From assembly GCA_016934895.1 (NCBI GenBank), contig JAFGRZ010000224.1:1-21857 (forward strand): a stretch of DNA of 21,857 bases, read 5' to 3'. The notes below the pieces were generated by a model. That model was not told the DNA's origin. It ran no database searches and saw only the letters and a list, made by a program, of their open reading frames with translations. This stretch comes from Candidatus Aminicenantota bacterium. Lineage in GTDB: Bacteria; Acidobacteriota; Aminicenantia; Aminicenantales; UBA8522. This document shows, piece by piece, positions 4,882 to 13,110 of this stretch (positions within the stretch are counted from its first letter, which is position 1; each line of letters begins with the position of its first letter). A program made the translations under genes and the position numbers.

Positions 4882-7473
4882 ATGAAGACCGTTCCATATA
4901 AAGTTGAAACGATTCTCGATCTCGAAAAGGCATTCTCGAGCCAGAAGATTCTCCGATCCCTCCGTCTCCGGCGTTATGAGCGCGGGACGGTTCTCCAATA
5001 CGAACTCCGCGGCGTCATCCCCGACGGCCGGGCCGTCGCCCGCCTCGAAATCGAAGAATTCGTCGGCGGCGGATTCGCCGGCCAGGTTTACAGGGTCAGG
5101 CTTCTCTCCCTCGACATTCTCGATGGGCGGGTCGAGGGCTTCGAGTCCGGGCGGTCTTATGCCCTGAAAATTTTCATTCCGCCTTCGGGATTGAGCCGCC
5201 GCATCCGCGGTCTTTTCTACGGCGTGGCTTTCCAAGCCCCCTTTTCTCTCCAGGCATTGGCCGCCGCCGGCCGTTCCCAAGCCCTCTGGCAGAAGTTCGT
5301 CCGGCGCGCCGCCCGGGTCGAATTCGGCCGGGATGACACGGTCGTCGATATCTTGGCGACCCTTATCGATTCCCGGTTGGGAAGCTACGGCGAGCTCAGC
5401 GAATGGGTTGACGGCCGGATGTGGCGGCTCGAGGTCGACGACGATCTCGACGCCCGCCGGGCATGGAAGGTGGGCGCCCCGGACACGGGCGCCGGTTCTC
5501 CGGAATACCGGACGAAGCGCGGGTTCATGGCCCGGCTGGTCCGGCTTATGCGCGAAATGGGCGCGGTCGAGCTCGCCCGCCAATACGAATGGTGGTCGCT
5601 CAAGAGCCAGCCGAACGCCCTGAAACGGACATCGAGCGACCCGGACCCGAAGGCCGGGCTCGTCGCAGTGGACTTCCGGGCGGGAATGGCGTTGATGCCC
5701 TTTCTCCCCCAATGCCCGGCCGACATCAAGCTCATCTTTCAAGGATTGCGGCACGGACGTTTCGTTCAATTCGACAAAGGGGACTTCCACCGGCTCGAGA
5801 CGTATATCACCGCTCACCCCGGGGATTTCGCAGAGCTGAAGGCCCCTCTTGAGGACCTCAAGCGGGAGGACCGGGCTTATCGCGACTCCCTCATCGACCT
5901 CACTTTCCATCCTTTCGGGCTTTTCGGAGGCCGGCTCCGCCGCGCCGTCATGAAAGGCTTCCGCGAGAGTTGGCGCGTCCGGAACATGACCGACGAGAGG
6001 ACGGCCGCGAGCTTGGATAAGAGCGGACCGGGCTCTTTCTTCTTCCTCCTTCTGCCCCTCCTGGCTGTGGCCTCGCCGCTCCTATTTATCTTCGCCTGGC
6101 CGGGACGAACGTGGTGGAAGTATCCCGTCTGGCTCTTGCCTCTCGTTCTCGCCCCGTTCTTAAGGAGGCTTTGGGGGCGGGCCGACTTCCGCCGCCATTA
6201 TGGCCGGTTGCTGACCCGCTTCGACTATATGCTGCGGGCGGTCCGGGCCCAGACGGCCGAGACTCAAATCCGCTGGCTCCGGGCCGGGCGCGTCTCGGAA
6301 TCGCGGGCCCTCAAAATCGCGGGCGCCCCATGGCGTTGCTCCCTTCACCTGCCTTTTTCCATTTTGCCCGCCGGTCTCCACCGCTTTCTGACGGACCGCG
6401 TCTATTTCAAGGAACGTCTGGACCGCATCTTCGTCCGGCCCCTCAGACTCTATTTCAACGCCGCCGAGCGCGAGAAATGGCTCCGGGAGATGATCGAGGA
6501 GGGTGTCTTGAGCGGCATGCTCGGCGAAGCCGAGGCCGGCCGGATTCGGGACCAGCTCAAGGAACCCTTCATCCAAAAGTACCTGAAAAGCCTCGCCGTC
6601 CATGTTTACACCCTTCCCGTCACGCAAGTCGTCTCCGTCGTCCTGGCCGTCATCTACGTCAGAACCCATCCCGAGCTAAGTTGGCAGCAGGCCACCGTCG
6701 CGGCGGGGATGATTTTGGCCTTCTTCCAGGTCACGCCGATCTCGCCCGGTTCTTTCCTCCGGGGCCTTTACACGACGTTTCTCGTCCTCAAGGAGCGGAA
6801 TTTCAAGGATTACAAGGTCGCTTTCGGTCTGAGCTACTTCAAGTATATCGGCTACCTGGCCTTCCCGATCCAGATGGCCTATCGGTATCCCGATTTGGCC
6901 CGCTTCATGGCCGGCCACTGGGCAACGGGCGCTGTCCACATCGTCCCCGTCTTCGGCGAGAAAGGGGCCTGGCTCGAGCATTTCGTTTTCGACATATTTT
7001 ACAATTTTCCTCTGACCATCCGGCGGCGGATGAAGAAGCGCGCCGAGGCGCGAAAGGGGCTACGTCCGCGGACTTGGCATGTCCCCCTCGTCGCCCTCGC
7101 GTCGACGGCTGTTCTGGGCCTCATCGATTGCGGCTATATCAAGCTTAAGGGAATGTTCCCGTCTTTCGGAAATGTCTGGTGGCTGGCGGTTTTCGTCCCC
7201 TTCGCCGCCGCTTGGCTGTCGACCCGCTGGTCGGGCGGCGCGTCCGTCGGCAAACGCGTCGGTTGGGCCGTTTTGGGCGGGATCGGCATCGGAGCGTTGT
7301 GGGTGATTCTTCAGGCCTTCTGGCCGCGCGTCTTTCCGGGGATTCCCGCCGCCGAAGCCCTGACTGGAGGCCAAGTCGCATTGCCGGCCGTTTGGCGGGC
7401 GTTCATTTTCGCCCTCGTTTCGGCCGCCGGCGGCTTCGTCGCCGAAACTCGAAAACTCAAACGGGAAAGGTGA
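4882..7473 (+). CDS. Polytopic membrane protein with an N-terminal protein-kinase-like lobe
   Basis: I do not recognise this 863-residue protein as a named family. Residues 58-100 look like a kinase N-lobe: a glycine-rich loop VGGGFAGQVY (61-70), then YALKIF with Lys96 in the ATP-lysine position. Farther on, WSLKSQPNAL (238-247) resembles a catalytic loop in which the usual Asp is Ser239 and Asn245 is kept. LVAVDFRAG (260-268) resembles the metal-binding DFG, as in KdkA/WaaP-type sugar kinases. Membrane helices follow at about 385-405, 412-428, 575-595, 605-622, 650-668, 735-755, 765-780, 793-812 and 838-855, with a basic amphipathic section (430-570) between. A TTG at 4867 would add five residues but sits too close to its purine-rich upstream; the ATG at 4882 is preferred. 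It stands alone, convergent with frr. The kinase-fold reading is by eye and needs structural comparison. Confidence 0.6.
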   Translation: MKTVPYKVETILDLEKAFSSQKILRSLRLRRYERGTVLQYELRGVIPDGRAVARLEIEEFVGGGFAGQVYRVRLLSLDILDGRVEGFESGRSYALKIFIPPSGLSRRIRGLFYGVAFQAPFSLQALAAAGRSQALWQKFVRRAARVEFGRDDTVVDILATLIDSRLGSYGELSEWVDGRMWRLEVDDDLDARRAWKVGAPDTGAGSPEYRTKRGFMARLVRLMREMGAVELARQYEWWSLKSQPNALKRTSSDPDPKAGLVAVDFRAGMALMPFLPQCPADIKLIFQGLRHGRFVQFDKGDFHRLETYITAHPGDFAELKAPLEDLKREDRAYRDSLIDLTFHPFGLFGGRLRRAVMKGFRESWRVRNMTDERTAASLDKSGPGSFFFLLLPLLAVASPLLFIFAWPGRTWWKYPVWLLPLVLAPFLRRLWGRADFRRHYGRLLTRFDYMLRAVRAQTAETQIRWLRAGRVSESRALKIAGAPWRCSLHLPFSILPAGLHRFLTDRVYFKERLDRIFVRPLRLYFNAAEREKWLREMIEEGVLSGMLGEAEAGRIRDQLKEPFIQKYLKSLAVHVYTLPVTQVVSVVLAVIYVRTHPELSWQQATVAAGMILAFFQVTPISPGSFLRGLYTTFLVLKERNFKDYKVAFGLSYFKYIGYLAFPIQMAYRYPDLARFMAGHWATGAVHIVPVFGEKGAWLEHFVFDIFYNFPLTIRRRMKKRAEARKGLRPRTWHVPLVALASTAVLGLIDCGYIKLKGMFPSFGNVWWLAVFVPFAAAWLSTRWSGGASVGKRVGWAVLGGIGIGALWVILQAFWPRVFPGIPAAEALTGGQVALPAVWRAFIFALVSAAGGFVAETRKLKRER

Positions 7474-7570
7474 TCCGCCATCCCTCTGACATAGCTCTCC
7501 CTCGTTATTTTTGTCTCCTCAAATCCCCCCCGGAAGGAAGAAAACGACCCCGCCTGCGGACATGTCTTCT

Positions 7571-7614
7571 CAGGGACGGGGACCTTCTTCTTGATCATCT
7601 TGAAAAAGTCCCTG
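7571..7614. terminator. Possible hairpin between convergent genes
   Basis: CAGGGAC (7571-7577) and GTCCCTG (7608-7614) are inverted repeats in the 180-base gap between the converging kinase-like gene and frr. Inner bases can pair further (CTTCTTC with GAAAAA, imperfectly). There is no T run on either strand, so a role as a two-way terminator is only suggested by position. Confidence 0.25.
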
Positions 7615-7653
7615 GGGAATGGAAATCGATTGCCCGATGCAAGAACGTCAGCG

Positions 7654-8211
7654 TCAGCGCTCGAGGATCTCTTTTTCCTTGGCGGCGGCGGTCTCCTCGA
7701 TCTTCTTTGTATAGTCGTCGATGACCTTTTGGAGTTGCTCCAGGCCGTTGAACTTGTCGTCCTCGGTGATTCTCTTGTCCTTCTCGAACTGTTCGATCGC
7801 TTCCTTGGTCTCCCTGCGCATGTTCCTGAGGGCCGTCTTCTCGTCCTCGAGCATCTTCTTGATCTTCCTGGCCATCTCCTGGCGCCTCTCGTCGTCGAGC
7901 GGCGGGATCGGGACCTTGAGCGTCTTCCCATCGTTGATGGGATTGAGCCCGAGGTCGGCCGCCCGGATCGCCTTGTCGATTGTCTCCAGAAGCGAGGGAT
8001 CCCAAGGCTGGATGGTGATCAGGGTCGGGTCCGGAACGCCCAGGTTGGCCAGCTGATTGACCGGGGTCAGCGTCCCGTAGTATTCGACCTTGATGTCTTC
8101 GAAAAGACTCAGGTTGGCCCGGCCGGTCCGCAGCCGGCTGAGGTCCTTGCGGAAGTGCTCGGCCGAAACCTTCATCTTGGCTTCAAGAGCGCGCAGCGCG
8201 TCCTTGACCAT
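7654..8211 (-). CDS. frr: Ribosome recycling factor
   Basis: A 185-residue protein of exactly the family length. With EF-G it splits the post-termination ribosome so that subunits and mRNA can be reused. Diagnostic stretches are LSRLRTGRANLSLFEDIKV, the YYGTLTPVNQLA segment, and LNPINDGKTLKVPIPPL, followed by ERR..MARKIKK and the long helical C-terminus with RR.TKEAI and DD.TKKIEE. The ATG has a strong AAGGAGG site 6 bases upstream that overlaps the end of pyrH, 12 bases away. It is the last gene of the rplM operon. Confidence 0.98.
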   Translation of the reverse strand: MVKDALRALEAKMKVSAEHFRKDLSRLRTGRANLSLFEDIKVEYYGTLTPVNQLANLGVPDPTLITIQPWDPSLLETIDKAIRAADLGLNPINDGKTLKVPIPPLDDERRQEMARKIKKMLEDEKTALRNMRRETKEAIEQFEKDKRITEDDKFNGLEQLQKVIDDYTKKIEETAAAKEKEILER

Positions 8212-8223
8212 GCCTCCCCTCCT

Positions 8224-8943
8224 TTAGTGGACCAGAGTCCCGACTTTTTCACCCAGCACGGCTCTCCGGATGTTGCCGCGCTTATTGAGGTTGAAGACCA
8301 CAATGGGCACATGATTGTCTTTGCACAAGGAGATGGCCGTCGAGTCCATTACCTTAAGCCCTTTCTGGATGACTTGAAGATAGCGGATGGAGGCGAATTT
8401 CTTCGCGTTCTTGTCGAGCATCGGATCGGCGCTGTAGACCCCGTCGACCTTGGTGGCCTTCATGATCACCTCGGCCTTGATTTCCAGCGCTCGGAGGGCG
8501 GCCGCTGTGTCGGTGGTGAAATAGGGGCTGCCGATCCCGGCGCTGAAAACCACGACGCGATCCTTTTCCAGGTGCCGGATGACCCGGCGCCGGATGAACG
8601 GCTCGGCCAGGGCTTTGATCTCCATGGCCGAGACGTGGCGGCAGACGATGCCCACCTTCTCCAGCGCCTCCTGGAGGGCGATGCCGTTGATGACCGTGGC
8701 GAGAAGCCCCATCTGGTCGGCGGCCGCCCGGTCCATGCCCGCCTCGGTGCCGCGGATGCCACGGAAAATGTTTCCCCCGCCGATCATGATGGCCACCTGG
8801 ATCCCCAGCTCACGGACTTCCTTGATCTCCTGGGCGATGGCCAAAGCCCTATCCAAATCGATCCCGTAGGAGTGCCTGCCCAGCAGCGATTCTCCAGAGA
8901 GCTTGATAAGAACGCGCGTATAAACGGGCTTTTGGCGAGCCAT
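8224..8943 (-). CDS. pyrH: UMP kinase
   Basis: Uridylate kinase phosphorylates UMP to UDP with ATP in pyrimidine nucleotide synthesis; the bacterial enzyme is hexameric and GTP-activated. The 239 residues match the family length. Motifs are KLSGE at 14-18, IGGGNIFRG at 54-62, the SPYFTTDTAAALRA stretch at 139-152, DGVY at 167-170, and MDSTAISLC at 199-207. The frame is open nine codons further upstream, into tsf, but MARQKPVY at 8943 is the sensible start and leaves 7 bases after the tsf stop. It sits between tsf and frr, the common bacterial order. Confidence 0.97.
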   Translation of the reverse strand: MARQKPVYTRVLIKLSGESLLGRHSYGIDLDRALAIAQEIKEVRELGIQVAIMIGGGNIFRGIRGTEAGMDRAAADQMGLLATVINGIALQEALEKVGIVCRHVSAMEIKALAEPFIRRRVIRHLEKDRVVVFSAGIGSPYFTTDTAAALRALEIKAEVIMKATKVDGVYSADPMLDKNAKKFASIRYLQVIQKGLKVMDSTAISLCKDNHVPIVVFNLNKRGNIRRAVLGEKVGTLVH

Positions 8944-8950
8944 CGGCCTG

Positions 8951-9547
8951 TCAGTTCTTGCCCAGTTCAAAACGGGCGAAGCGCCGCACCTTGATATTCT
9001 CTCCGAACTTGGCGATGGTCGAGGCGACGAGTTCCTGGATCGTTATCTTGTCGTCTTTGATGTAAGCCTGATTCAAAAGGCAGACCTCTTCGAAGTACTT
9101 CTTGAGCTTGCCCTCGACGATTTTCTCGATGATCTGAGGCGGTTTTTTCATGTCCTGGAGCTGCCCGCGGATGATCTCTTTTTCCGCCTCCAACTCCTCC
9201 GCCGGAATGTCGGCCGAAGAGATGAAGCGGGGATTGGCGGCCGCGATCTGCATGGCGATGTTTTTGGCCAGGTCTTTGAATTCCTGGTTGCGGGCGACGA
9301 AGTCCGATTCGCAATTGACTTCGACCAAAACACCGAGCTTCCCTTCCATGTGGATGTAGGAATGGACGATTCCCTGGGAAGTCTCCCGCTCCATCCGTTC
9401 CTGGGCCCGGGCGGCTCCTTTCTTGCGGAGGACGGCGATGGCCTTCTCGATATCGCCATGACACTCGGCCAGAGCGTCCTTGCATTCCATGACTCCGATC
9501 CCGGTCCTCTGCCGGAGCTCCTTGACCATGTCCGCGGTGATGTCCAT
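8951..9547 (-). CDS. tsf: Elongation factor Ts
   Basis: EF-Ts is the nucleotide exchange factor that recharges EF-Tu with GTP. The N-terminal UBA-like domain carries the signature ELRQRTGIGVMECKDAL. The core follows with GIVHSYIHMEGKLGVLVEVNCESDFVARN (a signature stretch), then LAKNIAMQIAA. At 198 residues it is the short EF-Ts type without a large second core subdomain, as in many non-proteobacterial groups. Two ATGs stand side by side at 9550 and 9547; the AAGGAG upstream is better spaced for 9547. The frame also opens upstream to 9571, but that part is not family-like. It lies 27 bases after rpsB. Confidence 0.97.
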   Translation of the reverse strand: MDITADMVKELRQRTGIGVMECKDALAECHGDIEKAIAVLRKKGAARAQERMERETSQGIVHSYIHMEGKLGVLVEVNCESDFVARNQEFKDLAKNIAMQIAAANPRFISSADIPAEELEAEKEIIRGQLQDMKKPPQIIEKIVEGKLKKYFEEVCLLNQAYIKDDKITIQELVASTIAKFGENIKVRRFARFELGKN

Positions 9548-9574
9548 CATTCTCTCCTTGCCGGGCTCCACAGC

Positions 9575-10360
9575 TCAGCCCCGGTTGATCTTAGATGTTT
9601 CCTCTTCAGGAGCTGAGGCGCCGCCCTCCCGGTCTTCCGTCTCGGCCGCCTTGGCCGCCTCCAGTTCTTTCTCCAGCCGGCTCTTTTTCCCCTCGATCAC
9701 CGCCTCGGCCGCCTTGGAGGTAAACAGCTCGATGGCCCGGACGGCGTCATCGTTTCCGGGGATGGGATAGTCGATGTTCTCGGGATTGCCGTTGGTATCG
9801 ACGATGGCCACGATCGGGATCCCCAGCTTTTGGGCTTCCGTGATGGCGATATCCTCCTTGGCCGAGTCGATCACGAAAAGGGAGCCGGGAAGGCCGGCCA
9901 TCTTCTTGATCCCCCCCAGGGTTTTGGACAGCTTGCGATGGAGTTTTTCCATCTTGGACTGGTCCTTCTTGGAGAGAAGCTCCCAACGGCCGTCCTCTTT
10001 CATCTCGTCGAGCTCGACGAGCTTCTCCGCGCTGCCCCGGACCACCCCGAAGTTCGTCAGCAGCCCCCCCAGCCAGCGCTGGTTGACATAGCTGCACTCG
10101 CACCGGTTGGCGGTATCGCGGATGATGTCCTGGGCCTGCTTCTTCGTCCCGACGAAGAGGATGTCTTTGTCGCTCTCGGACACCTCCCGGATGAACTGGA
10201 GCGCCTCCTTGAAGATCTTGATCGTCTTCTGCAGGTCAATGATATAAATCCCGTTGCGCTGGCCGAAGATATACTCCTTCATCTTGGGATTCCAGCGCTT
10301 GGTTTGATGGCCGAAATGGACCCCCGCCTCTAAGAGCTCTTTCATCGTCACGGAAACCAA
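9575..10360 (-). CDS. rpsB: 30S ribosomal protein S2
   Basis: A 261-residue S2 protein of the small ribosomal subunit, beginning MVSVTMKELLEAGVHFGHQT, the family signature. Other hallmarks are RWNPKMKEYIFGQRNGIYIIDLQKT, FVGTKKQAQ, QRWLGGLLTNF and PGSLFVIDSAKE. The C-terminus has PIVAIVDTNGNP..IDYPIPGNDDAVRAI, then a charged tail after about residue 230. The start is TTG at 10360. A GGAGG at 10369-10373 lies 8 bases upstream, while the internal ATG at 10345 is too far from it and would cut off conserved residues. It is preceded by rpsI and followed by tsf. Confidence 0.98.
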   Translation of the reverse strand: MVSVTMKELLEAGVHFGHQTKRWNPKMKEYIFGQRNGIYIIDLQKTIKIFKEALQFIREVSESDKDILFVGTKKQAQDIIRDTANRCECSYVNQRWLGGLLTNFGVVRGSAEKLVELDEMKEDGRWELLSKKDQSKMEKLHRKLSKTLGGIKKMAGLPGSLFVIDSAKEDIAITEAQKLGIPIVAIVDTNGNPENIDYPIPGNDDAVRAIELFTSKAAEAVIEGKKSRLEKELEAAKAAETEDREGGASAPEEETSKINRG

Positions 10361-10374
10361 TTTCGATCCCTCCC

Positions 10375-10779
10375 TTACCGTTTATGGTACTGCGGCGCTT
10401 TTCGCGCGGCCAACAGCCCGTACTTCTTTCTTTCTTTGATCCGGGAATCACGCGTCAGGAAACCGGCGTCTTTCAGGGCCGGCTTGAGTTCACGGTTGAA
10501 CTCCACCAGCGCCCTGGCGATTCCCAGCCGGATGGCTTCGGACTGGCCCTTCAGGCCTCCCCCGTTGACCCGCATAAAAATATCGAACTTGCTTTCGGTG
10601 TCGGTCAGCAGGAGCGGCTGACGGATGGTGTATTTATGCGAATCCAGATGAAAATATTCGGCGAACGGGCGGGGCCTTTTGTTGATGAAGAGAGTGATAT
10701 CCCCCTTCCCGGAGCGCAGGAAGACCCTGGCCACGGACGTCTTTCTTTTTCCTGTCCCATAGTATTGGATCAAACTCAA
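10375..10779 (-). CDS. rpsI: 30S ribosomal protein S9
   Basis: A 134-residue S9 protein of the small subunit. Visible hallmarks are YGTGKRKTSVARV at the N-terminus, then GDITLFINKRP, VNGGGLKGQSEAIRLGIARAL, and the C-terminal RDSRIKERKKYGLLAARKAPQYHKR. The terminal KR reaches the P-site tRNA in known ribosomes. The start is TTG. Its AGGAGG site (10785-10790) shares bases with the stop codon of rplM, and spacing to the TTG is 5 bases, so rplM and rpsI translation are tightly linked. Confidence 0.98.
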   Translation of the reverse strand: MSLIQYYGTGKRKTSVARVFLRSGKGDITLFINKRPRPFAEYFHLDSHKYTIRQPLLLTDTESKFDIFMRVNGGGLKGQSEAIRLGIARALVEFNRELKPALKDAGFLTRDSRIKERKKYGLLAARKAPQYHKR

Positions 10780-10784
10780 GAGCG

Positions 10785-10790
10785 CCTCCT
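10785..10790 (-). promoter_or_regulatory. Ribosome-binding site of rpsI inside the rplM stop
   Basis: On the minus strand AGGAGG lies 5 bases before the TTG start of rpsI, and its first two bases are the last two of the rplM TAG stop. This strong site is what supports the TTG start. Confidence 0.75.
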
Positions 10791-11217
10791 AAAACTGATA
10801 TTCCCGGGGTTTTTGGGCGTCATGGGGATGACTGGACCCGCGGTAAACCTTGAGCTTCTTGAAGACCTTGCGGCCGAGCTTGTTCTTGGGAATCATTCCC
10901 CAGACCGCCCGGCGGATGACCTCTTCAGGCTTGTCCTCGAGAAGGTCCTTGAGCTTTTCACTTTTCAAGCCGCCGGGGTATTGCGAGTGTGAAAAATAGG
11001 TCTTGTCCTCGGATTTCCGGCCGGTGACCCGGATTTTCTCGGCGTTGATGACGATGACGAAATCGCCGCTGTCGCAGAAATCGGCGAACTCCGGTTTGTT
11101 CTTGCCGCGCAAAAGGACGGCCACTTTCGTGGCCAGGCGTCCCAGAACTCTCCCCTCGGCGTTGACCAGCCACCAGTGCTTTTCAACATCATCCGGCTTA
11201 GGGACAAAAGTTTTCAT
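10789..11217 (-). CDS. rplM: 50S ribosomal protein L13
   Basis: A 142-residue L13 protein of the large subunit, the usual length. The start MKTFVPKP matches the family, as do HWWLVNAEGRVLGRLATKVA, LLRGKNKPEF, GDFVIVINAEKIRVTGRK, and the C-terminal AVWGMIPKNKLGRK followed by KVYRGSSHPHDAQKP. A GTG directly before the ATG is possible, but the ATG at 11217 agrees with family starts and with the GAGG site 9 bases upstream. It is the first gene of the six-gene translation operon, about 50 bases below its promoter. Confidence 0.98.
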   Translation of the reverse strand: MKTFVPKPDDVEKHWWLVNAEGRVLGRLATKVAVLLRGKNKPEFADFCDSGDFVIVINAEKIRVTGRKSEDKTYFSHSQYPGGLKSEKLKDLLEDKPEEVIRRAVWGMIPKNKLGRKVFKKLKVYRGSSHPHDAQKPREYQF

Positions 11218-11272
11218 CACTCATTTCCTCAGAGATAAGGATTCAGCCAAAACCCAAAACAAGGGATGCCTT

Positions 11273-11301
11273 AAAATACTAGATATTGGGGAAATTGTCA
11301 A
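11273..11301 (-). promoter_or_regulatory. Sigma70-type promoter of the rplM-frr operon
   Basis: On the minus strand, a consensus TTGACA (11296-11301) and TATTTT (11273-11278) are 17 bases apart. Transcription should start near 11266, leaving a leader of about 50 bases before rplM with a GAGG site. Confidence 0.7.
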
Positions 11302-11320
11302 TCTCGGCCGCCCGGCCGAA

Positions 11321-11336
11321 GGCCCTTCCAAGGGCC
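11321..11336. repeat. 16-bp palindrome between the rhomboid gene and the rplM promoter
   Basis: GGCCCTTCCAAGGGCC is self-complementary except for the two central bases. It lies 15 bases past the rhomboid stop and 20 bases upstream of the rplM -35 box. There is no T run, so it may be a weak terminator for the rhomboid transcript or a binding site near the operon promoter. Confidence 0.35.
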
Positions 11337-11351
11337 TGAAAATCGGGTGGA

Positions 11352-12014
11352 TTAGGCGAACCGCCGGGGCCGGCGCGCAAGCCGGATGAGCCCGAAGCCG
11401 ACAAGGAAGCCGCCGATATGGGCGAACCAGGCCACCCCGCCGCCCAGTCCGACGTTCAGGATCTGCAGCACGAACCAGAGGCCGAGGACATAGGCGGCCG
11501 GGATGGAAACGACACGGATAAAGAAAAAGAGAAACACCAGGGTCAGCACCCGGGCCGCCGGGTAGAGAACAAGGTAGGCCCCCAGGACGCCGGCGATGGC
11601 CCCGCTGGCCCCGACCATGGGAAGGCGGGAGTTCGGGCTGAAAATAACCTGGACAAACGTCGCACCCAGGCCCGACAAGAAATAGAAGGGGATGAAACGC
11701 AGCGGGCCCAGGTGGTCCTCGATGTTGTTCCCGAAAACCCAGAGAAAAAGCATGTTCCCGAGCAAATGAAAAAGCCCCCCGTGGATGAACATGGAGGCGA
11801 AAAGAGTCAAGGGCGGGGACAACCGGACCCCTTCGGCCAGGCTCCGGAAATGGGTGATTTCATACGGGATAACCCCCATCCGCACGACGTGATGACTCAA
11901 GCCTTGCGGAGACAAGACCTGGGTGATGAATATCCCGACGTTCAGGGCGATGAGCAGTATGGTAATGACGGGAAAACGGCGGGTCGGGTTTTCATCCCGG
12001 AGCGGGATAAACAT
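11352..12014 (-). CDS. Rhomboid-family intramembrane serine protease
   Basis: A 220-residue membrane protease of the rhomboid family, which cuts transmembrane helices of other membrane proteins within the bilayer. Six hydrophobic helices can be traced. The catalytic serine is Ser137 in GASGAIAG and the catalytic histidine is His199 in AHIGGF. The conserved HGGLFHLLGNMLFL segment (78-91) supplies His78, His83 and Asn87, the oxyanion-side residues. The family's loop-1 region follows the first helix. The ATG at 12014 has only a weak ribosome site. It lies 60 bases below the TPR lipoprotein gene and is probably cotranscribed. Substrates are unknown. Confidence 0.92.
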   Translation of the reverse strand: MFIPLRDENPTRRFPVITILLIALNVGIFITQVLSPQGLSHHVVRMGVIPYEITHFRSLAEGVRLSPPLTLFASMFIHGGLFHLLGNMLFLWVFGNNIEDHLGPLRFIPFYFLSGLGATFVQVIFSPNSRLPMVGASGAIAGVLGAYLVLYPAARVLTLVFLFFFIRVVSIPAAYVLGLWFVLQILNVGLGGGVAWFAHIGGFLVGFGLIRLARRPRRFA

Positions 12015-12074
12015 CTATCGGCCGCAGGATGACAGATCGCGGAGCCGGATGGAAAGAAAGAACGACAGGGGAAC

Positions 12075-13064
12075 TTACCCGACTTTCTTGAGCTCGTCTT
12101 CCAGCTTCTTTCTCTCGGCGGCGCGCTTGCGCATATCGTTCCAGCGTTCCATGGCGCGGTCCGCCTCGGCCTTATACCGCGCTTCTTTGTCGGGCTCGAG
12201 CTTGATCAACACGCTCTGGTAAAGAACGCTCAACCAGCTGTACGGCTCCGGATATTCCGGGTCGAGTTCGTTGGCCTTCTCGAGCGCCTGGAGGGCCTCC
12301 TGGGCCGTCTTCAGCCGGTCCGCGGCGGGGAGATTTTGAAACCGGTAGGAGCGCGACCAGCGGTTGACGCCCTTGGCCAGCCAGGCCTCCGGGCTTTCGG
12401 GCTCCAGGGCGATGCGCATATCCCAATATTTGGCGGCCTGGTCGTAGACCTCAGGCGCCGGGGCCAGGTTTTCGAAGTAGTTGGCGACGTAGGCGTAGCC
12501 CTGCGGATTCTCGGGATCGAGCTCGATCCGCCGCAGGTACATCGATTCGGCTTTGGCCCGCAACTCTTCGTTCTCGGCCGCGTATCTCTTGTAGAACTCG
12601 GCGACGACATAATAATTTCCCATGTTGCCGGGCTCGAGTTCCAGGATGTGGAGGTAGAGCTTCTCCGCCTCCTCAAAATTCTTCAGCTTGTCGTACATAT
12701 CGCCGAGGGAGAAAATGATCTCTTTGTTATCGGGCTCAACATCAAGGGCCTTTTTGAAGGCCTCCAAAGCCTTGTCGGCGACCGCCTGGTTTTCCGGCGT
12801 ATCCACGCCGACCTTGTAAAGGCTCTTATAGCTTTCGCCCAAGAAGCGGTAGGCCTGCATCATGTCCGGGTTGTATTTGAGGGTGCGTTCGTACTCGGTC
12901 ATCGCCGTCCGGAACTTCCCGTCCTTGAAGAGTTGATTGGCTTTGGAGAAATGGTAGTTCGCCTTGAGCTTGTTGGCGTCCAGTTTCTCACAGCTGGTCG
13001 AAAACAGGACGACGGTGAAGACCAGCAGCAACGCGAACACGAAATAGGTTCGGTTATGTCTCAT
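12075..13064 (-). CDS. TPR-repeat lipoprotein
   Basis: A 329-residue protein with an N-terminal hydrophobic signal ending in FSTSC, Cys25 being the likely lipid-modified residue. The serine at the -3 position is not ideal for a lipobox. The rest is tetratricopeptide repeats, 34-residue helix pairs that bind partner proteins: clear units begin near FSKANQLFKDGKFRTAMTEY, then KALEAFKKALDVEPDN, then FEEAEKLYLHILELEPGN, then SMYLRRIELDPENPQ, YWDMRIALEPESPEAW and ALEKANELDPEYPEPY. The C-terminus is a charged helix. An AAGGAGG site sits 5 bases before the ATG. Likely an envelope scaffold; partners unknown. Confidence 0.85.
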   Translation of the reverse strand: MRHNRTYFVFALLLVFTVVLFSTSCEKLDANKLKANYHFSKANQLFKDGKFRTAMTEYERTLKYNPDMMQAYRFLGESYKSLYKVGVDTPENQAVADKALEAFKKALDVEPDNKEIIFSLGDMYDKLKNFEEAEKLYLHILELEPGNMGNYYVVAEFYKRYAAENEELRAKAESMYLRRIELDPENPQGYAYVANYFENLAPAPEVYDQAAKYWDMRIALEPESPEAWLAKGVNRWSRSYRFQNLPAADRLKTAQEALQALEKANELDPEYPEPYSWLSVLYQSVLIKLEPDKEARYKAEADRAMERWNDMRKRAAERKKLEDELKKVG

Positions 13065-13110
13065 CGCAGCCTCCTTAATTGATCACAACGAAACCGATCC
13101 GAAGATTAAA

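Noticed and set aside
4720..5910. A 396-codon minus-strand frame over the start of the kinase-like gene
   Set aside because: It is a shadow of the plus-strand gene, which has coherent motifs and membrane helices.
7591..8994. A 467-codon plus-strand reading frame across frr and pyrH
   Set aside because: It is antisense to two certain genes, and its residues follow from their codon bias; long antisense frames are expected at this GC content.
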